Source of the DNA: Paenibacillus sp. OV219
GTDB taxonomy: Bacteria > Bacillota > Bacilli > Paenibacillales > Paenibacillaceae
Direction of reading: 5' to 3'
DNA length: 64,000 nt
Assembly (NCBI RefSeq): GCF_900110075.1
Contig: NZ_FOCJ01000001.1
Span: 744,001-808,000, forward strand
In this document: piece by piece, positions 60,931 to 64,000 of the stretch
Position numbering within the stretch: position 1 is the first letter of the stretch
Layout of the letters: every line of letters begins with the position of its first letter
The notes under the pieces: model-generated
Database searches by the model: none
Told to the model about the DNA's origin: nothing
Seen by the model: the letters and a program-made list of their open reading frames with translations, nothing else
Program-made: the position numbers and the translations under genes

Positions 60931-61769
60931 CGGGGAATGGACAGGCTGATTTGCATTCGCATACAACAGCGTCAGATGGTACGATGCGGCCAGCAGAGGT
61001 CGTAGCGCTCGCGAAGGAGCGAGGGCTTGGCGCTATTGCGATAACCGATCATGATACGGTAGACGGAATCAAGGAAGCACTGGAGGCGGGAGAGCGGTTA
61101 GCGATAACCGTCGTACCCGGTGTTGAAATTAGCACAGTTGCAGAAGGCCGCGATATTCATATGCTCGGCTACTATATCGACTGGCAGAACGATGAATGGC
61201 GAGCGAAGCTGGGGACGCTGGTTGCGGTGCGCGATCGCCGCAACGATATGATCGTCGAGAAGCTGTGTGAGCTTGGCTGCTTGATTACGATGGACGAGGT
61301 TATTGCGGAGGCGCGTGCTAAGGGCAAGGACAGCGGCTCGATCGGTCGGCCGCACATCGCAGCAGTGCTGGTGAACAAAGGCTACGTCAGCTCGATGCAA
61401 GAAGCGTTCGACCGCTATCTCGGCAGTGATGGCGCAGCGTACAGGAACCCGCCGAGGCTGCATCCCTTTGACGCGATTGCTTGGATTAAGGAAGCGGGCG
61501 GCACTTGTATTATCGCCCATCCGGGCTTGTATGGTAACGACGAGCTTGTTGAGCAGATTATCGCAGCAGGGGCAGATGGCATTGAGGTGTATCACTCTGA
61601 CCATTCCGAGGCGGATGAGGTCCGTTATCTGGAGCTTGCGCAGCGTCACGGCTTAATTGTGACAGGCGGCTCGGATTATCATGGCGAGCGTCATGGACAT
61701 GTATTTCACGGTGAGCTTGGATCGAAATCAGTTGGTATCGAAGTGTTGGAGCAACTGAATCGTAGATAA
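60921..61769 (+). CDS. PHP-domain phosphoesterase
   Basis: A 282-residue metal phosphatase of the PHP family (RNase AM / 3',5'-nucleoside bisphosphate phosphatase type). Metal motifs are DLHSHTTASDGTMRP, AITDHDTVDGI, VPGVEIST, CIIAHPGLYG, and GGSDYHGERHGH. It would hydrolyse small nucleotides such as pAp or trim RNA ends, using a cluster of metals. ATG 60921 lies inside the LysR stop region, so translation is coupled. Its C-terminus ends in a strong terminator. Confidence 0.9.
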   Translation: MAVTGNGQADLHSHTTASDGTMRPAEVVALAKERGLGAIAITDHDTVDGIKEALEAGERLAITVVPGVEISTVAEGRDIHMLGYYIDWQNDEWRAKLGTLVAVRDRRNDMIVEKLCELGCLITMDEVIAEARAKGKDSGSIGRPHIAAVLVNKGYVSSMQEAFDRYLGSDGAAYRNPPRLHPFDAIAWIKEAGGTCIIAHPGLYGNDELVEQIIAAGADGIEVYHSDHSEADEVRYLELAQRHGLIVTGGSDYHGERHGHVFHGELGSKSVGIEVLEQLNRR

Positions 61770-61828
61770 AAAAGACACGAGTTATGCGGCAGAAAGCGAT
61801 CTGCAGCATGAGCTCGTGTCTTTTTTGT
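61768..61828. terminator. Bidirectional terminator, PHP gene and rqcH
   Basis: AAAAAAGACACGAG (61768-61781) pairs with CTCGTGTCTTTTTT (61813-61826), with an inner GCAG / CTGC stem. Confidence 0.92.
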
Positions 61829-63682
61829 TTATTGCTTGATTACAGAAGGGAGTCCCTTAATGCGCGGCTCGTCTGGCGTAATGAACAGGGTCTTCTGATT
61901 GTCATAAATCACATAGCCAGGTTTGGCGCCGCTAGGCTTCTTCACATAGCGGATCAGCGTGTAATCGACGGGTACGGAACTGGACGACTTCGCTTGGCTA
62001 AAGTGAGCGGCAAGCATCGCAGCTTCCTCAAGCGTCTCATCGCCGAAGCTTGTCCCCCGGATAACGACGTGTGAGCCTGGAATGTCCTTTGTATGCAGCC
62101 AAGTATCATTCGGCGCAGAAGATTTGTTCGTTAGAAAATCATTCTGCGTATTGTTCTTCCCAACGAAGATCGGCACACCTTCGGAAGACGTGTAGCATAG
62201 CAGCGCCGGCTGCTTCGGCTTACGCTTCTTGGCGCCGCGCTTCTCGCGGGATCGCAAATAGCCTTGCTCGACGAGCTCATCGCGGATCTCGTCGATGTCA
62301 GATAACGAAGCGCTCTCGAGCTGCTGAAGCAGCGACTCCAGATAAGCCATCTCTTCCGATGTGCGTTCCATTTGTTCCGCTACAACGGTTAAACTGTTGC
62401 GATACTTCGTATATCTTTTGAAATACCGCTGTGCGTTCTGTGATGGCGTTAGAAGCGGATCGAGCGCAATCTTAATGATCGGCTGCTCTTCGTCGTAGTA
62501 ATCGATGGTCTCGACAAAATCGTCTCCGCGTTGGATAGTATGCAGACTCATCGTGAGCAGCTCGCCGAGACTGCGGAACTTATCCGCATCCTTCGCTTCC
62601 TGCAGCGTTTCCGCAAGCTTACCTTGCTTCTTCACGTTCTTGTTCCGCTCATTTTGCAGAAACTTAATGAGATCGTTTGCACGCTGCTTGACGGTATCTC
62701 GCTGCGCTTTATCTCCGTAGAAGGCTTCTAAGCACAGGCTTACTGTCTCAAAAGTGACTACAGCGCCTTCCAGGTGTGTCAGCTCCGTTACGGAGAACGA
62801 AGGTTTGGAGCTAGACGATGCTGCGATCATCTGCGCCTCATACCGATTCGAGCGGAACTGTTCCATCATGTCACGGAAAGCTGGCCATACTCGCGCTGCA
62901 TTCACATTGATGTGATCAGCGCCGTTCAGAAGCGGACTTGATTCATCGGCAGATGTGCTGCGGTGTATGATCTCCTTCGCCAGAAGTGGGCTGAGACCGC
63001 TGAATGCGCCGACAAGCAGTTGATTTAGCGTAATCGAAGTCGGGTCCGCCGCCTTCGGCACCGATCCGAAATGAATGCTGTCCTCATCTGGAATCGGCGG
63101 GTTGATGAGCGCGTCCGCGGTTTGCCTCAGCGCTACGGAGAAGGTCGCTTCATCGGCGATAGCCAGAGGATCGTCCTTGCCTTGTTCCGGCGGTGCGACA
63201 TACGTCGTGCCCGGCATGATAACCCGGTAGCTGCTGATCATCGGCGTCACGTGATGAATGCCGTCATGAATCATCTCCGTCGCAGCGTCGACGAGAATGA
63301 TGTTGCTGTGCTTGCCCATCAGCTCGATAATAATCCGTTTAAAGGACATGTCGCCTAGCTCATCGCGCTGCCTCACATCCAGATGAATAATGCGCTCATT
63401 GCCGACTTGGCGCACCGCTTCAATAACAGCGCCCTCGCAATGCTTGCGAAGCAGCATGCAGAACATCGGCGCTTCCATCGGGTTAATGAACGATTGCTCT
63501 GTGAAGTGGATGCGCGGATAAGTCGGGTTCGCCGATATGAGCAGCTTCCCTTGCACACCTCCGCCGCGAATTTGCAGCACAAGATCATGCGGACCTGGCT
63601 GATGTATTTTATAAATTCGTGCGCCTATACAAGCTTGCAGCTCGTGCGTTATGGCACGGGTAACGATTCCATCCAAAGCCAT
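61829..63682 (-). CDS. rqcH: RqcH (NEMF/Rqc2 homologue), ribosome quality control factor
   Basis: A 617-residue protein of the NFACT family, once called fibronectin-binding. It begins MALDGIVTRAITHELQACIGARIYKIHQPGPHDLVLQIRGGG, has a helix-hairpin-helix and a long coiled coil (QMERTSEEMAYLESLLQQLESA), and ends with the NFACT-R domain (FLTNKSSAPNDTWLHTKDIPGSHVVIRG, then AAHFSQAKSSSSVPVDYTLIRYVKKPSGAKPGYVIY). RqcH binds split 50S subunits and adds Ala tails to stalled chains. AAAGGGGA with 8-nt spacing gives ATG 63682; the frame runs further upstream to 63721. Confidence 0.95.
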   Translation of the reverse strand: MALDGIVTRAITHELQACIGARIYKIHQPGPHDLVLQIRGGGVQGKLLISANPTYPRIHFTEQSFINPMEAPMFCMLLRKHCEGAVIEAVRQVGNERIIHLDVRQRDELGDMSFKRIIIELMGKHSNIILVDAATEMIHDGIHHVTPMISSYRVIMPGTTYVAPPEQGKDDPLAIADEATFSVALRQTADALINPPIPDEDSIHFGSVPKAADPTSITLNQLLVGAFSGLSPLLAKEIIHRSTSADESSPLLNGADHINVNAARVWPAFRDMMEQFRSNRYEAQMIAASSSSKPSFSVTELTHLEGAVVTFETVSLCLEAFYGDKAQRDTVKQRANDLIKFLQNERNKNVKKQGKLAETLQEAKDADKFRSLGELLTMSLHTIQRGDDFVETIDYYDEEQPIIKIALDPLLTPSQNAQRYFKRYTKYRNSLTVVAEQMERTSEEMAYLESLLQQLESASLSDIDEIRDELVEQGYLRSREKRGAKKRKPKQPALLCYTSSEGVPIFVGKNNTQNDFLTNKSSAPNDTWLHTKDIPGSHVVIRGTSFGDETLEEAAMLAAHFSQAKSSSSVPVDYTLIRYVKKPSGAKPGYVIYDNQKTLFITPDEPRIKGLPSVIKQ

Positions 63683-63837
63683 ACTGATCTTCCCCTTTAT
63701 ATCTGATTCACTCTCTATCATGCCATAACTTGTACAAAAACTTAAGTGCTTGCTGGGATATTTTGCAGTTTGTCCGAATACAAATAGCCCATAGAGGCTG
63801 TCCGTCAGGCGGCAGGCTAACGGGAGGGAGACGGGGC

Positions 63838-64000
63838 ATGGAACAAGGAAAGTGGCATCAAATGGAAACTGGCGAGCTGGCGCATTCGCTTGGAGCGAAA
63901 CTAGATACCGGTCTTACAGCAAGCGCGGCTGCGGAGCGGCTCGTACAGACAGGACGCAATGAGCTGACAGAGGGGAAGAAGGCTTCTCCGATTATGCTGT
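63838..64000 (+). CDS. Cation-transporting P-type ATPase, N-terminal part (partial)
   Basis: Only the first 54 codons are inside the window: the cation-ATPase N-terminal domain (METGELAHSLGAKLDTGLTASAAAERLVQTGRNELTEG). The LxxxGxNxL-type motif of Ca2+-ATPases is plain. GGGAGGGAG lies 7 nt before ATG 63838. In B. subtilis the calcium ATPase YloB gene also adjoins yloA (rqcH), which supports this call. The rest, including the DKTGT motif, lies beyond the edge. Confidence 0.82.
   Translation, partial: MEQGKWHQMETGELAHSLGAKLDTGLTASAAAERLVQTGRNELTEGKKASPIML

Overview
The window is a stretch of chromosome from a spore-forming Gram-positive bacterium. It most resembles Paenibacillaceae (Paenibacillus or Cohnella type). 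The grounds are a gerP spore-coat permeability operon, a YjcZ-like tiny spore protein, T-box leaders ahead of thrS and tyrS, a bacilliredoxin, CcpA, YlaN, YlbF/YlbG and RqcH, with strong AGGAGG-type ribosome binding sites and frequent GTG/TTG starts. I see no prophage, insertion sequence, CRISPR array, rRNA or tRNA. The window reads as core chromosome with several unusual genes.

Layout. 1-3.8 kb: the end of an unknown gene, an LplT-like transporter, an AraC regulator and an iron alcohol dehydrogenase. 4.0-11.8 kb: a glycogen operon glgB-glgC-glgD-glgA followed by a GH15 glucosidase in place of a phosphorylase. 12.0-14.3 kb: T-box and thrS. 14.3-17.2 kb: a YjcZ-like protein, gerPABCDE on the minus strand, and a divergent alpha-crystallin-like protein. 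17.3-22.8 kb: a small membrane protein, an unknown protein, gnd, aroK, a divergent aroA and a CoA-binding protein. 22.9-26.6 kb: an N-acetylglucosamine/glucose PTS EIICBA permease with ptsI but no ptsH. 26.7-30.1 kb: a DJ-1/PfpI protein, an unusual structured intergenic region, then zinc-ribbon protein, brxC, ccpA and mtnN. 30.2-34.0 kb: acuC-acuA (no acuB) divergent from acsA, with a probable CcpA site at the acsA promoter. 34.2-39.2 kb: a class A penicillin-binding protein with Fn3 domains, then T-box and tyrS. 39.3-43.6 kb: an NfeD-like protein with flotillin, and a GH127 glycosidase. 43.6-46.4 kb: rpsD with a structured leader, and a GAF-GGDEF diguanylate cyclase. 46.6-54.6 kb: lipoprotein, aminopeptidase, an HPr-like protein without the catalytic His, ylaN, cation exchanger, Asp23 family, ftsW, yugN, M20 amidohydrolase and a CBS protein. 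54.8-58.4 kb: a bacterial XPB-type helicase overlapping a helicase-associated partner. 58.4-64 kb: ylbF-ylbG, an unknown protein, a LysR regulator, a PHP phosphatase, rqcH and the start of a P-type ATPase.

How the genes fit together. A carbon-control theme runs through the window: the PTS operon, CcpA, the HPr-like protein keeping the regulatory serine, acetyl-CoA synthetase with its AcuA/AcuC acetylation pair, and glycogen storage. A second theme is spore and envelope biology (gerP, YjcZ-like, PBP, FtsW, flotillin). The order ccpA-acu-acsA-tyrS-rpsD-dgcP recalls the Bacillus subtilis chromosome.

The observations I would follow first are the two related hairpin elements at 27.35-27.5 kb, the His-less HPr-like protein at 48.6 kb, the EPSP synthase with altered glyphosate-site residues at 21.0 kb, and the XPB pair with an in-frame repeated Asp/Asn insertion at 57.55 kb. 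All functions are read from sequence and remembered family features; no database search was run.
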